From assembly GCA_944474755.1 (NCBI GenBank), contig OX104112.1, forward strand, positions 53,146,774 to 53,210,773: a stretch of DNA of 64,000 nucleotides, read 5' to 3'. Below are positions 1 through 49,075 of this stretch, one piece after another. Source of the DNA: Limnoperna fortunei. Its lineage: Eukaryota > Mollusca > Bivalvia > Mytilida > Modiolidae. How positions within the stretch are numbered: position 1 is the stretch's first letter; each line of letters starts with the position of its first letter. Under the pieces are notes generated by a model that searched no databases, had not been told where the DNA came from, and worked only from the letters and a program-made list of their open reading frames with translations. Made by a program: the position numbers and the translations under genes.

Positions 1-1639
1 TTCAAACAAGTTATTCATAACGTCTAAATGAGCCTTCATATTCTCGAAATATTCCTCATTTTTTAAAACAGACATGCAGCCTTGTGTTGATGCCATACTA
101 AGATATGATAAATAAAGCATTGTAGTTTCTTGGGAAAACTGATAATTTTAAAAATTATTACTGCACATATTATACATCGTTAACCATTGCAAGATGTTCT
201 CATAGAAAGGCTGCAACAATAATTTCCATACACAACAAACATCTGTCTTTGCTTATAAGTACCACAGTAAAAGGCGGATGACGTGTGGCTGTATTCTGGT
301 ACCCTGAAGCTGATATCAACTTTAGCATAAGCGGCCTTCGACTATTTGCACCAGGAGACTAGGTTGCGTGTGGTTTAGGTTATATCTGGGAACCAGTTAT
401 GTGCTGTGCTGTGCTGGAGACTGACAGTACAAATTTTCTTCTCATTGGTGTGTCCCATTTCCCCAACCTAACTGATTTATTGTTTGTTACGTAACTTGTT
501 CTCGTTCATTAACTTAGGTTCTTATTTTACTATTGGACCTTTGGGGGTGATCGGTGACTGATCGATATAGGAACTTATGAGGTAAACATTGATTATAGTG
601 GTGTCATCACGTGATTTGATAGTTCGATTTTATTTTGGGTAAGACGTTTTCGACTTTCACCATAACTGACAAGGATGGCTTTTTATCCTACTTACCTACC
701 TACGTTCGGGTTTTTCATGTATGCATACCTTAACTTGACCTTTGGCGTTCTGATTAAGTCTGCAATAAATAATTTGCATATCCTCCAGAATCCATGGGGG
801 GCGCGGAGGGGACATTCGCTCCCGCCCTAAAGAGAAAAGAAAGAGAATGAGCGAAAACAGGATGAAAGACAGAAAGAGAAATGAAAGAGAGAGCGATAGT
901 GTGTTAAAAATATTAAAATTCGTAGTCCTCAACACCCTCAATTGCTTATAAATCTCACCAGCTTCTGAGAGCTTCGCTACTTTTTGCAAACCAAGCGATA
1001 GCAGCAAAAGGCAAGTAACCTCAGCATTCAAAATTTATTATGTGTTATTTAACGTTTTGTTTATTGTTTAATACACAAATTCATTATTATCAACTCTAAT
1101 ATTTCCAAAATATAATACAGTTGTAATTAGCAGTTACCAATTACAACACTTAATTTATTCTGAAACTACCACTTCAACTATTCAAATACGACCCTATGAA
1201 TATAGGAAAGCTTTATTCTTAAATAATGACGTTAGCTCATGGTACCCTTTTTCTTACTTCTAACGATATTTATTATTCTGTTCTGGTTTACGACATGTTG
1301 TGATATTTGTTTGTGACATCAGGTTATCACTCGAATATGCGCCGGAAATCGGCTAGAAGTGCACTTTCAAATGTTTTTCGTTAGTATAAAATGAAATTTC
1401 TGGTTGCAGAATAAAAACGATATTCGAACATTGTCAGAATATATAAAGATAATTTGTACTCGCCGCGAAACAGGTGAGAAATGCTAAGCAGAGCCTCTCA
1501 TTTCTACCCGTTTCTAAGGCTCATACAAAATAAATCTGATATTTTCTGACAATTTACGAATATTGTATGTCCCTTTTAATAAAAAAAAAATTAAAAAATA
1601 ACACTATATTATATTTATTTTTCACGTCTGTTTCACTAT
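1..1639. other. Non-coding, AT-rich, no gene recognised
   Basis: No exon-like or RNA gene features. Around 265-420 is a fragment ('ggttatatctgggaaccagttatg') also found near 20980-21070, so part is repeat. ORF-length frames at 696-1031 are low complexity. Confidence 0.5.
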
Positions 1640-1830
1640 AACTTTAGATTCGGTGTGGTTGGTCATCGAGTTAAGTAAGAATTCTAGTGCGAGTTTGAGT
1701 TCGAGTGAAAGTTTGAGTTGAACTTCGAGTTCGAGTTGGATTTCTAGTTGAAATTTGAGTTAAACTTCGAGTACGACAAGAGTTAGAGATCGATTTAGAT
1801 TTCAAGTTAAACTTCGAGTTAAAAGTCGTA
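1640..1830 (+). repeat. Degenerate 'GAGTT(C/T)' short repeat array
   Basis: About 160 bp of variations on gagttcgagtt / aacttcgagtt. A reverse-complement array of the same kind lies at 4925-5020, and both have a 'catcgagt' segment at the outer end. The 1.5-kb foldback element A lies between them. Confidence 0.6.
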
Positions 1831-1967
1831 TAAATATTTATAGGTATAGTTATTTTGTTATTTTGTAAAATTCCTTCTATGTCCTAATGAAGAATTTTTT
1901 ACTTTTGAAGTAGTCAATAAAACTGCGAAGATGACGTCATCGCCGGCTGAGACTAACGAATATTATT

Positions 1968-3470
1968 CCCGTATCGGTATTATTCCTGGAATTTGATTGG
2001 TCAGTTACACGTCATTACAAAACCAATATACCCGGCTCGTTGCTAAGTCATATACCCGGGTGTTGCTAACCGTTAGTTGCACAAAAGTACTTAAAATGCT
2101 TTTTTATTATATAGATAGAGATGAAATATCGAATTTTCCGAGTGACAGAAATCACGGTAAATCACATGTGAAAATTATCGTTTATTTTCACTCTCGGGCT
2201 TTTTCCCGCCAAAACGTCACAATGGTTTTGTACTATACCTATATTCATCCGCCGTTCTTAAAATTTAGGATTAAGCATGAAAATTTTACGAAAACAATTT
2301 TGATCTATATAATAAATAGGATAATCAATTGGGCATCGTGAATATCCAAAATATGATCACTCGTGCCGCATTAAGCATCAGATTAAACTCGTGCGCGGAA
2401 CAAGTTCCGCGCACTCGTTTAATCAGATGCGTTATGCGGCACTCGTGATCATATTTTGGATATTCACTCCGCCCAATTAATTATCCTATAAATATTTTAA
2501 ATGGTAATCGGGTTGTGTCATATATAGGATGATGAAATCTTTAACAAAAGGTCCAAATGTGTTTTTTAACAGAAAAAGAAACAAAAGATATGCAGTTTGA
2601 CAAACAACGACGTCACACTATTATGACGTCTCTACAAGACATTCAGCGCCAAAATTTATTTCTTAAACATCTGTTTGAATCCAACAAAAAAACTGTTCTT
2701 TTTCAGGAACTGTGGGGTTCTACCAAAGGTAGTAGTACCCTACAACTTAAAAAAAAGCCTCATTTTTATCAAATTTCAATCAAACTTCCTTTGAAAATGA
2801 TGAAAACGTCACTTTAACGTCCACCATTGATATGGTATGGAGATTTGAACACCTTCAGCACCCCTGTACACCCTTCGGCTTCGCCTCAGGGCGTACTTGG
2901 GGCACTTCAGGTGTTAAAATCTCCATATCTACGGATATGAACGTGTATAACGAATTTATCCCCGGTATTAGTTTGAAATGGTGGATTTTTAGGTACTTTG
3001 TCAACGCAATGGTGGACCTTAAAGTGACGTTTTCATCATTATCAAAGTAAGTTTGATTGAAATTTGATAAAAATGAGGCTTTTGTACAAGGTAGAACCCT
3101 ACAGTTCCTGAAAAAAACAGTTTTTTGTTGGATTTAAACAGGTGTTTAAGAAATAAATTTTGGCGCTGAATGTCTTGCAGGGACGTCATAATATTGTGAC
3201 GTCGTTGTTTTTCAAACTGCATATCTTTTGTTTCTTTTTCTGTTAAAAATAAAGCACACTTGGACCTTTTGTTAAAGATTTGATCATCCTATTTATGACA
3301 CCAACCGATTACCATTTATAATATAAACGCATCTTTAAGTACTTTTGTGCAAATAACGCTTTAACGCTTAGCAACACCCGGGTATATGACTTATCAACGA
3401 GCCGGGTATATTGGTTTTGTAAAGACGTGTAACTGACCAATCAAATTCCAGGAATAATACCGATACGGGG
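1968..3470. mobile_element. Foldback element A, about 1.5-kb hairpin with a nested insertion
   Basis: The left terminus CCCGTATCGGTATTATTCC (about 1968) is matched inverted by GGAATAATACCGATACGGG (to about 3470). The arms remain complementary almost to the centre (about 2890, GGCTTCGCC): 'accaatatacccggctcgtt', 'aaaggtccaa', 'gaaacaaaagatatgcagttt' and 'tggagatttgaacacc' all recur in reverse complement on the other side. Open frames at 2557-2817 and 3019-3222 encode similar peptides only because the arms are mirror copies. Left-arm continuity is broken by element B. Confidence 0.8.
2101..2495. mobile_element. Palindromic element B, nested in the left arm of element A
   Basis: About 390 bp, homologous to 34027-34420. 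Its right half is a hairpin with arms of about 90 bp meeting at GCGCGGAACAAGTTCCGCGC (2392-2411). The right arm of element A lacks it, showing that B inserted after the hairpin formed. Confidence 0.8.
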
Positions 3471-3944
3471 ATAACTTATATTATTACATGAATGGAATTT
3501 TGCGTGTTTTTGATTAGTCTAAAAACAACATTTGGGTCACGATAAATTGCAACAGTACTAAAATTACATAAAATGTTTGTACGCTGCACGATTCCGCTGC
3601 ATAGTAGTCAAGCGGAATACGATATCGACCTGGTTTTATGTTTTAGCCAATCAGAATAGCCGTCTTAACAAATTCATTCGTCCAATCAAATCGATTGTAT
3701 TAATTGTATGTCGTGCGTGACGACAACACATGGGAGAAACGTCGGCTCTGCGACATGTTGATTCATTTATATTCTTCTCAATATTTAAAACTGGAATTTT
3801 AGGATTACCAGCAATTTGATATCAAAATGCAGTATTAAATACAAAATATTAAGGGTAACTACAATTACATTGGGCTCCAGTAGAAAAGGAATCCTCTGCT
3901 TTTCTGATCGAGGGGAGATAGTGGTTTTATTCATGTAATAAAAC

Positions 3945-4088
3945 AATTAATGACTTTGATATACGGTCGCTATCAGGATTGATCAGCCCTCAAAAATGTA
4001 TATTCACCTCGCCTAGCGGCTCGGTGAATATTACATTTTTTCTGGCTGATCAATCCTGATAGCGACCTATATCAAAGTAATTAATTGT
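3945..4088. repeat. Foldback palindrome with a related copy at 60660-60830
   Basis: Arms such as 'ggtcgctatcaggattgatc' and 'gatcaatcctgatagcgacc' meet near 4017 around CGCCTAGCGG. The unit at 60660-60830 has the same architecture ('aatattcacactcgccg', 'tatatcaaagt'). Confidence 0.7.
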
Positions 4089-4159
4089 ATAATATTCTCT
4101 GTGTGGAACATATAATAATAGTACATGTACTTTATGTCATATTGTGAATGGTAGTGTAA

Positions 4160-4400
4160 TAAAATTGATTTAGTTTGGTGTAAACATATTTATTTCATAA
4201 TATAAGCATGATCATACAGGATCGTACGAAACAACACAAAGAAATAATGACAATTAGGATTCAGAAACAAGCAAAGTTGCTTTTCTAGTCTGTCTCCTAA
4301 GGAAAAATATACAAGCATTTGCAAATAACACGATTGTGATATTTGATATTGATTTAGTTTGTATATATTTTCGTTTTGAATTTTGCTTGTTCGATCTAGT
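4160..4400 (-). mobile_element. Possible non-LTR retrotransposon 3' end (fragment)
   Basis: Starts with the reverse complement of the AAATAAATATGTTTA terminus and continues with a 'cagaaacaagcaaag...gtctcctaa' segment resembling the 3'UTR at 49980-50060. No coding part was found; the inner boundary is uncertain. Confidence 0.45.
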
Positions 4401-4924
4401 CATTTTTATATATTTTTATTACAGAGAACATTTCAATAATAAAAACTGCAAAGTTTGGTATTCATAAATCTATTCCTTACGTAGGCTCGTCTCGAAGGGA
4501 ACAATACCGCTAAATTATCAATTTTAATGTTACCAAATATATTTGGTATAGAAATACATATAAATATTTTTGGATAGGGTATAGACTGTATTCCACCCGC
4601 CCCCCCCCCCCCCCCAAAAAAAATACTGCCCCTATTTTTAACCTCCCAAAAAATCACACACACATAAGAGTATTTTTCCTTTTAACTAAATTTTTTGGAC
4701 CGACCAAAATACCACAATTTAAAATTTGGACCCCCGCCCCCCCCCTCCCCACACACAGAATTTTGTACAAGAAAAAAGACAAAAATTACAAAAGAGTCAC
4801 AATGATCTGAACTGGTCCCTGCTGATTTGCAGCTCAATTTTCCCACGTTTTCACCGACATGTTTTTTATAAGTTTTTAATTGGATCCAAACACACGAAAT
4901 GAAATGTTTCTGAAATCTTTTTTA

Positions 4925-5020
4925 CTCGAAGTTGAACTTGAATTTTAACTTAACTCAAATTCCAACTCTAACTAGAAGTTTAACTCGAATTCCGATGCGA
5001 ACAAAATTTTACTCGATGTT
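4925..5020 (-). repeat. Degenerate 'AACTCGAA' array, inverted counterpart of 1640-1830
   Basis: aactcgaattcc-type units ending with 'actcgatgttccacggcacc', which mirrors the 'ggtgtggttggtcatcgagt' at 1651. The two arrays may be the ends of a large composite element. Confidence 0.5.
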
Positions 5021-5029
5021 CCACGGCAC

Positions 5030-5590
5030 CCTTTAAAATTATTTTATAATAGATTAAAAATAATTCCGTTGTTTAAACATATCGTACACATACATGAAAT
5101 ATTCGAAACACAATTTAAAAAATATATTTAAGACAATAATGGTAATTACTATATATATATATACCAAGTGACAGCTCGTCCCCAGGTAGGGGATGGTTGG
5201 GGCAATGTATAAAATTTTTAAGTTCAGTTAAAGCGAGAATGTTCAATGTCAATATTTTATGACTTGTTAACGTCATTTATTTATATTGACACTCGATTAT
5301 TAAGGCCATTCGTTGGTCTGTCTGTGTCTGTAGTCTTGACAAAAACACCGTCATGTGTATCGTTGCATACTCTTCTAGACTTGCATATTATTTTTTGTTT
5401 ATGCTGTATCGTAATGTTTGTCGATCCGACACTTAATAAGTTTACTGGTTGGTACTTCCTTTAGACCCTTTATATATATATAAAATATTTACGAAATGAA
5501 ACAAAACATACCTACTTATGAACTAAATTAAAAGTTCATTTTTATGTTGGTGAAGAAAATAAAATAACCAAAAAACAACTGAAATATGAT
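5030..5590. other. Non-coding spacer before the duplicated region
   Basis: AT-rich, with short (AT)n runs at about 5150-5162 and 5472-5482. No coding or mobile feature identified. Confidence 0.5.
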
Positions 5591-6079
5591 ACATATAAAA
5601 CTAAGCAGAGGAAGAGGTTTGGTGCTGATAGTTTGTCCTATGCGAGTCGAAATTGTCTAACCGAGTGGTCGAGTTCCGTTGACGTTTATATGACGCGGTT
5701 AAGAAAAAGACTCGCATGGAGTTCACAAGAGTTATCTTTTGGCCACTTATAAACTTGTTTTGCCAGTAAATTTACTATTTATATTTACCAGTTGCTGACT
5801 ATTGACTAGAATTATAAAAACACCAACGATACATTAGCATATATGGAAATTATTCATTTTCTAGTTTCAGCCTTCAAAATACATCACCGCTTGATAAAGT
5901 GTTAGAAAGGAAATATACACAATCCACCGCGCTATCTATGACATGCATACGTACCGATACTCACTCTTCAGCAGGTAATTACAATTGAAAATGAATAGCG
6001 TTTCGGTTAGTGAAAAAATATTTTACTAGTTTAAACCTCCCAAAAGCTTAGAAAAGTCATTAGTTTAGCCTTTAAAGGA

Positions 6080-6270
6080 AGGGCGCCTCTGTGGCTGAGT
6101 GGGTTAGGTATACTTTTCTCATTTTCTCTTAATCAACGGGGTGTCAACACTCGTTTGTTAGTTCGAGTCTCTTTTCCGGCGAAGTGTCCTCAATTGTAAC
6201 AAAGAATGCCAGTTTCCCGCCAGGTACTGCAGCTGCCTACCCTAATAAAAGCTGGACGAAATAATAAAGA
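6080..6270 (+). repeat. Diverged tRNA-derived SINE (duplication copy 1)
   Basis: Begins 'gcgcctctgtggctgagtgg' (box A-like), has 'gttcgagtctc' (box B-like) near 6160, and ends at 'taataaaagctggacg'. The counterpart at about 9395-9550 in copy 2 keeps only the later part, so the SINE predates the tandem duplication. Confidence 0.6.
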
Positions 6271-7418
6271 TTAAGAATTGCAGAAATTGGCATACACCTT
6301 AATTAACAACCATTCAAATTAAAGACAGGCTATGCTTCATTTTATTTACACAAGAAGCTGCACATACGAGTATTAAAATAAACAATAGATTCCAGACCCC
6401 CCATTCCCCCTAAAAAAGAAAGAAAAAACACAATTAGGATTAAAAAATCGGCCACAATTAATTTCATTGTACTACGTACTTAAGAAAAATTGCACAACGA
6501 AAAAATCTTTTAAGAATGCTTCCCATTTTCAATTTGTTTTTTTTTCTTTCTTTAGGAACGATAGACACCGTCTTTCCATATATTTTCCTTAAAGAACGTT
6601 ATTTGATACCATTCGTAATTAAAAGTTTTTATATTTTGCTGTGTTCCTCGTGTGAAACCGTGCAGTCTAGCCACGTTCTTCCGTGCGAATCCCATTTTTC
6701 CGTGTATGATAGCCACATTATTTAAGCCTACAGTTTCAGAGTGTATAACATTTAACGAAAAGGTTGGTCGCTCGCAAATTGCCCCACTTACTGATGATAC
6801 TACCAAAATAATTAATGAAAAGGGCAATGTAAAGACACAAAACGAACAAGTATTTTTTTGTTATCTGACATGGTCAAAGGGAAATAATTCAATGTGCAAA
6901 AATGGTTAAGGTAGACAGCTGTTGAAATCAGTAAATAAAGTGCGCTTCTTGTGCAAACATTGTAGTATTGGTACTTGATCATATTAACTTATCATGTGAG
7001 GCAGTGATTTTGAGTCTAACAATATACAAAACAAATAATATCTACGTAAATAGTCGACGAAATTTTTCATGTCGAAAGTCAGATGACCTCAAAGTGTAGA
7101 GATCAATTACAGCTATAGCACGAATAATCGTACTCTAGCCTGTTTATCCGACAAATCACAAAACTAAAATCGGATTACTGCATTAAAATTTGGTCTAATA
7201 AAGCTAAAATTTGCTGAAAGCTGCCAAAAATAACATATATTACTATTTTACTACCAATCATAAACAAAGTTCTATTTGTAATAATTATATACTTTCACAT
7301 CAATAGGACAACAATATGTTACACTTTTTTAAATGTGCTGAAAATTGATCGAAAGCGAAAGTACATTAGCACATAGATCCATTTTTAATTAACTGTACAT
7401 TATCAGAATGACTCACGT

Positions 7419-7513
7419 GATGTACTGTGACGAAATCGCGTCAACGTCACAGTTCACGAAATGGCCGCATAACAACAACGTACACAAGATCAGCGGGGAA
7501 AGGGTCGGGCGTC
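7419..7513 (+). promoter_or_regulatory. Distal promoter / 5'UTR island (duplication copy 1)
   Basis: This stretch is nearly identical to 10738-10832 although the surrounding duplicated DNA has drifted much further. It contains a perfect 9-bp inverted repeat, ACTGTGACG and CGTCACAGT with a 12-nt spacer, giving two outward TGACG half-sites like those bound by CREB/CREM/ATF factors. A mini-ORF ATG-GCC-GCA-TAA at 7461-7472 has a strong initiation context. No TATA box is obvious. A role as promoter plus leader is inferred from conservation and its position before an ATG and a 5' splice site. Confidence 0.55.
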
Positions 7514-7532
7514 ATGCAACTTCTCGAAAACA
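7514..7532 (+). CDS. RGS22: Alternative first coding exon 1a of the RGS22-like gene
   Basis: Encodes MQLLEN plus the first base of the next codon, followed at once by the donor gtaagt at 7533. It ends in phase 1 and can join exon 2 at 12082, completing an Asn codon. It differs from the proximal copy by one residue (Glu for Gly). Retention of ATG, length, phase and donor in an otherwise drifted duplicate suggests it is still used. Transcription has not been shown. Confidence 0.5.
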
Positions 7533-10194
7533 GTAAGTCGTTCGAAATAAATTTTAAAAGTGCCAAGAAATAATTATTACAATACTTTTATTTAGTTTTA
7601 CGCGGAACTAGAGGTCTTAAGGTCTTTACAGGTCTTGCGATATCAACGGTTTATACTATAAGAAAACAAAATCGAACATAAAGAAATTTGAAAAATCTCT
7701 AAAGCTAAGTTAACCATTAATAATATAACAGCATAAAAACAACTACTTTTTACCTATAAGAAAACAACAAAAGCTAGGACAATTTCTTAAACATACAGTT
7801 TTTATTAAAAAAGAATGCAATAAGGCCTTTTACTTCGCTTCATTATTTGAAAACAGAAAATTTGACATAACAAATCACCTTAAGTTTTTTACTAGGAAAT
7901 TCCACAAACACATTCACTGAAACTCGCATTAACAATTAGATATTTTAAAATTAAACAAACAAACAAATCAACCTGATCAACTTTAACATTGGAGAAACTG
8001 GAAAAAACTTAAAGTAAGTCTATCTATACCGTTTATCTTGAAAACAAAACTAAAATAGCAGTCTCGAATTTTGAAAAATTAAAGTCAATTGCAACTACAT
8101 ATATAAAATTAATTAAAAAGAATTGGTATTTATATCACAAAACATTGTTCGGCCCTTTTTGCTAAAACGATTTTCAATCACGGTGTATAATATATTATTA
8201 AATCGACGAACTATAATAAAAAAACCCAATTTTTCTGCAGACAAGCAGAGGACAAATATTACGGTGATGATAAACAAAATAACCATCATTGAACAACTCA
8301 GAACACCTGATCACAAATTTACAAACAATCAATGTAAATTTAATTTAAGGGTTGGAGTCGAATACACCCTGATAAAAATCAAGCTCGAGCTAGCAAACTT
8401 TTGTTTGCTGAAAAAGTTAAAATAAATAAAATAATACATGTATATAAAGCTAACGTGAGGTTTGGCGCTAATAGCTTGACCGACGAGATTCAAACTTGAC
8501 GAACCGAGTGGTCGAGTTAAGTTGACATTGATCTGAGGCGTTTATTATCACTCATCAGCTTTTCTGACATCTTCTCGTCCAGTCGATAAGAGCTTAAAAC
8601 TGTGACATTTTTTGGCCCGTAAACTTTTGTCATGTAGGTACTTTAGCTGTTGTAATGCTCATCTCTTCTATAATAGATAGTGTATCTTTATTAAGTATTT
8701 TCTGAAATACAGTTTTTGTTATTCCGTAAGAAGCTGTTTTATATTTAATAAAGAATTTATAAATATAGATAACTATGCTGACTATTAACAATAATTATAA
8801 AAGGACCGATGATACCTAAGTATACATGATAATATTTCTAGTTTCAACCTTTAAATGCATATAACCGCTTGATAGAGTGTTAAGAAATCAATATACGCAC
8901 TCAACCGCGCTAACCATGAAATGTATGCGTTCAATCACCCACTCTTAAGCAGTTAATTAACAACTGAAATTTTACAGCGTTTCCCTCAGTGAACAAATTT
9001 TTTGTGCATTTATGCTTGCATTGTTTTATTATTTCATATTTTACCTTTTTATTACGGAAATCCAGTAGAAAAAAATATTTGTTACGATAAGCTGTCCATG
9101 TTTTATATTATTCCACTGTTGTTTACATGTTAGAAATCGTCCTTGACTTTTGCTACGGGAATTTTACATATATAGTAATTCAGCCATTTTTGTTTCTAAA
9201 GGGACCTTGCGTTGGTTACAAAAGTTCGTGTGCTTTCGAGACGTTTAATGGTATTCGGACAAACCGTTAATTGTTAATTTTAAAAAGTACCTTTCTTTAT
9301 GTACAAAAGGAGCATAAGCTGGATCATACGCGGTAAGCAGTTTTCATTTGTCACGCAAAAAACCCTCACCATAATATATTCATTTGTAGTATAGGTACAA
9401 GTGTCAACACTGGTTTGTTAGTTGTCTCTTTTCCAGCAAAGTGTCCTTAATTCTAAAATTAACCAAAAAAGAATGCTATTTTCCAGCCAGAGGTCTGGGT
9501 TCTCACCGATACTGCAGCTGCCTAACCGAACAAAAGCCGAAAACTATATAATTTTGCCTAAAAGTTGCAGAAATGGGCGTACACCTTTATTAACAACCTT
9601 TCAAGATAAAGACAAGCTATGCTTCTTTGTATTTACACAATAAGCTGCACATACCGGCATCAAAATAAACAATAGATTCCAGCCCCCCTCCATTTACCCT
9701 AAAAAAAAACAAAAAAAAACACCTTTAAGATTAAAAAATCAGACACAATTAATTTCATTTTCGATAACTATTTTCGAAAGCATAATTGCAAACTTAAACA
9801 CAACTTCTTATGGTCTACCTTGCTTACCCTTTTTAGGCTGCTTTTATTTTGGAACGATAGACACCATCTTTTCATATAATTTCCATAAAGAACGATTATT
9901 TGCTACCATTCGTAATTAAAAGTATCATATATTTTGCTTTGTTCCTCGTATGAGTCCGTGTCTAGCCACTTTCTTCCGTGAATGCTAACCACATTTTTCC
10001 ATTTATACTGGCCATATTCTTCAAGTCTGCGATTTCAGAGTGTATAACATGTAACGAAAATGTACCACTTCGTGATTATAATGTCATATTAATTTCAGAA
10101 ATTGCAATTTAAACACAACACGAACAAGAACTTTTCTCATCCGGCATAGTCAAAGGGAAGTAATTCAATGAACAAAAATAGTTTTGGTAATAGA

Positions 10195-10400
10195 GCCTCG
10201 GTTAAGTGGTTAAGCTAGAGTCTCGCTGTCGGCAGGGTGAACTCGACTTCAATTTTAATTAACAAGTATTGCGAGTTTTGCTACCGAGGTCGGTTTTTTT
10301 TCTGGTACTTTGACTTCCTACCCTAATAAAAACTGGACGCCATGATATATCTTAAAAATTACTGAAAGTGGGGTTATAAACAAAGTTCAAACAAAAAATA
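10195..10400 (+). repeat. SINE, internally deleted (duplication copy 2)
   Basis: 'gcctcggttaagtggttaag' joins directly to 'gcagggtgaactcgac', so the middle of the tRNA part is missing; the tail has 'taataaaaactggacgccat' then 'gatatatcttaaaaatta'. Absent from copy 1, so it came after the duplication. Confidence 0.7.
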
Positions 10401-10545
10401 AAAAATTTTTAATAATAATATTATTTTACGTTAAGTATCCCAACTTAGCACAGAACAACACAATATGTGTAAAAAATTTTAATGTGCAGGAATATAATCG
10501 AATGTACATTGGCCCACATCTTTAATCAACTGTGTATCACCAGGG

Positions 10546-10705
10546 CCCGGTTTCATAAAACATCTCAGTTTTGAGGATTTCATCAACTTATCCTCAACTC
10601 AAATATTGACCAATCAGGTTGCTTGAAAATAAGAATTTGAGGATAAACTTAAGGACTTAAGAAAAATCTCAATTTGAGATTTTTTGTATGAAACTGGGAC
10701 CGGAT
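10546..10705. mobile_element. MITE with GGTTTCATA termini (family D)
   Basis: Left end GGGCCCGGTTTCATAAAACA, right end inverted as 'tatgaaactgggaccgg'. About 160 bp, homologous to 34971-35117. Missing at the corresponding point of duplication copy 1, so it inserted later. Confidence 0.75.
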
Positions 10706-10737
10706 ATATTATTCGAATGGCTGATGTGGTGAACTTT

Positions 10738-10832
10738 GATGTACTGTGACGAAATCGCGTCAACGTCACAGTTTACAAAATGGCCGCATAACAACAACGT
10801 ACACAAGATCAGCAGGGAAAGGGTCGGGCGTC
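10738..10832 (+). promoter_or_regulatory. Proximal promoter / 5'UTR island (duplication copy 2)
   Basis: Gapless counterpart of 7419-7513 with the same TGACG inverted repeat and the same ATG-GCC-GCA-TAA mini-ORF (10780-10791). Over 120 bp including exon 1 and the donor there are four differences, all transitions. Two of these (plus one a few bases past the donor) are CpG in the distal copy and TpG or CpA here, as expected from methylation-driven decay. It lies about 1.2 kb before exon 2. Confidence 0.6.
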
Positions 10833-48407
<37,575 letters not shown>

Positions 48408-49027
48408 GTTCGTGACCCGAAGAAGACAAACGTCACTGTAAATATTCTCCATCGACCTCACCACGAAAAGATGAATCTGCAAACGAATCTCTAAAGCAAG
48501 ATACAACAACAATAGTGGATCTAATGATAACGAAATCTAATTCTCCTATCAGAGTACGGAAAATAAATAACATTTTCTCAGCTGCAGTACAGGATGATAT
48601 AGGTCAGCAACTCTTCTAAAAAACATTGAACATAATATAACAAAAACCAACTGACTACTTTTGGAAATATGTAAAGCTTGATTAAATATAATGCATAATA
48701 ACATTTTCACGATGTCATAAATAATTTAACACGAAAAAACTTAATAAGTAATAATTAAGTTTTGTTTTCAGTACTTTAAAGTAAAGCTTGTTTAATATAA
48801 AACCCTTGAGGCATCGCCTGTCATGCGCCGGACGATGTCTGCAGGCATCGTGACAATGTAACAACTACGTGACGACTTGGAGGTTACAAAAGTACTTCTT
48901 TGCAGCAGAATCGTGATCTTTGTTACAACGGGTGTTGTTCTTGTGTACTCTTTTTTAGTTGTGATTTGTTTTAATTGGTTTCAGATGCGTACCCTAATGG
49001 GCAACGTTCTTCAACTTTCACTTTCGC

Positions 49028-49075
49028 TAGTCTCGATCATCCAGACTAATTATATGCGTCTGGGTGATCGAGACT
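49028..49075. repeat. Palindrome with an arm also at 63950
   Basis: TAGTCTCGATCATCCAGA and TCTGGGTGATCGAGACTA flank 13 bp. The left arm recurs at 63950-63970 at the end of the window. Confidence 0.8.

Larger units (their letters stand above)
5595..8000 (+). repeat. Tandem segmental duplication, copy 1 (distal promoter unit)
   Basis: Collinear with 8440-11880. Matching landmarks: 'ccgagtggtcgagtt' (5659 and 8497), the block ending near 6030 and 9005, the 'gctgcacata' block (6358 and 9644), 'ggaacgatagacacc' (6555 and 9851), the promoter island (7419 and 10738) and 'aaaagaatgcaataa' (7809 and 11649). Outside the promoter island the copies look roughly three-quarters identical with many indels, so the event is old. 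Confidence 0.8.

Noticed and set aside
1997..2341. 114-codon ORF also seen at 33993
   Set aside because: Both lie in palindromic element B; conservation is explained by the repeat.
2557..3222. Similar peptides on opposite strands at 2557-2817 and 3019-3222
   Set aside because: Mirror translation of the two arms of foldback element A; the middle parts are out of frame with each other.
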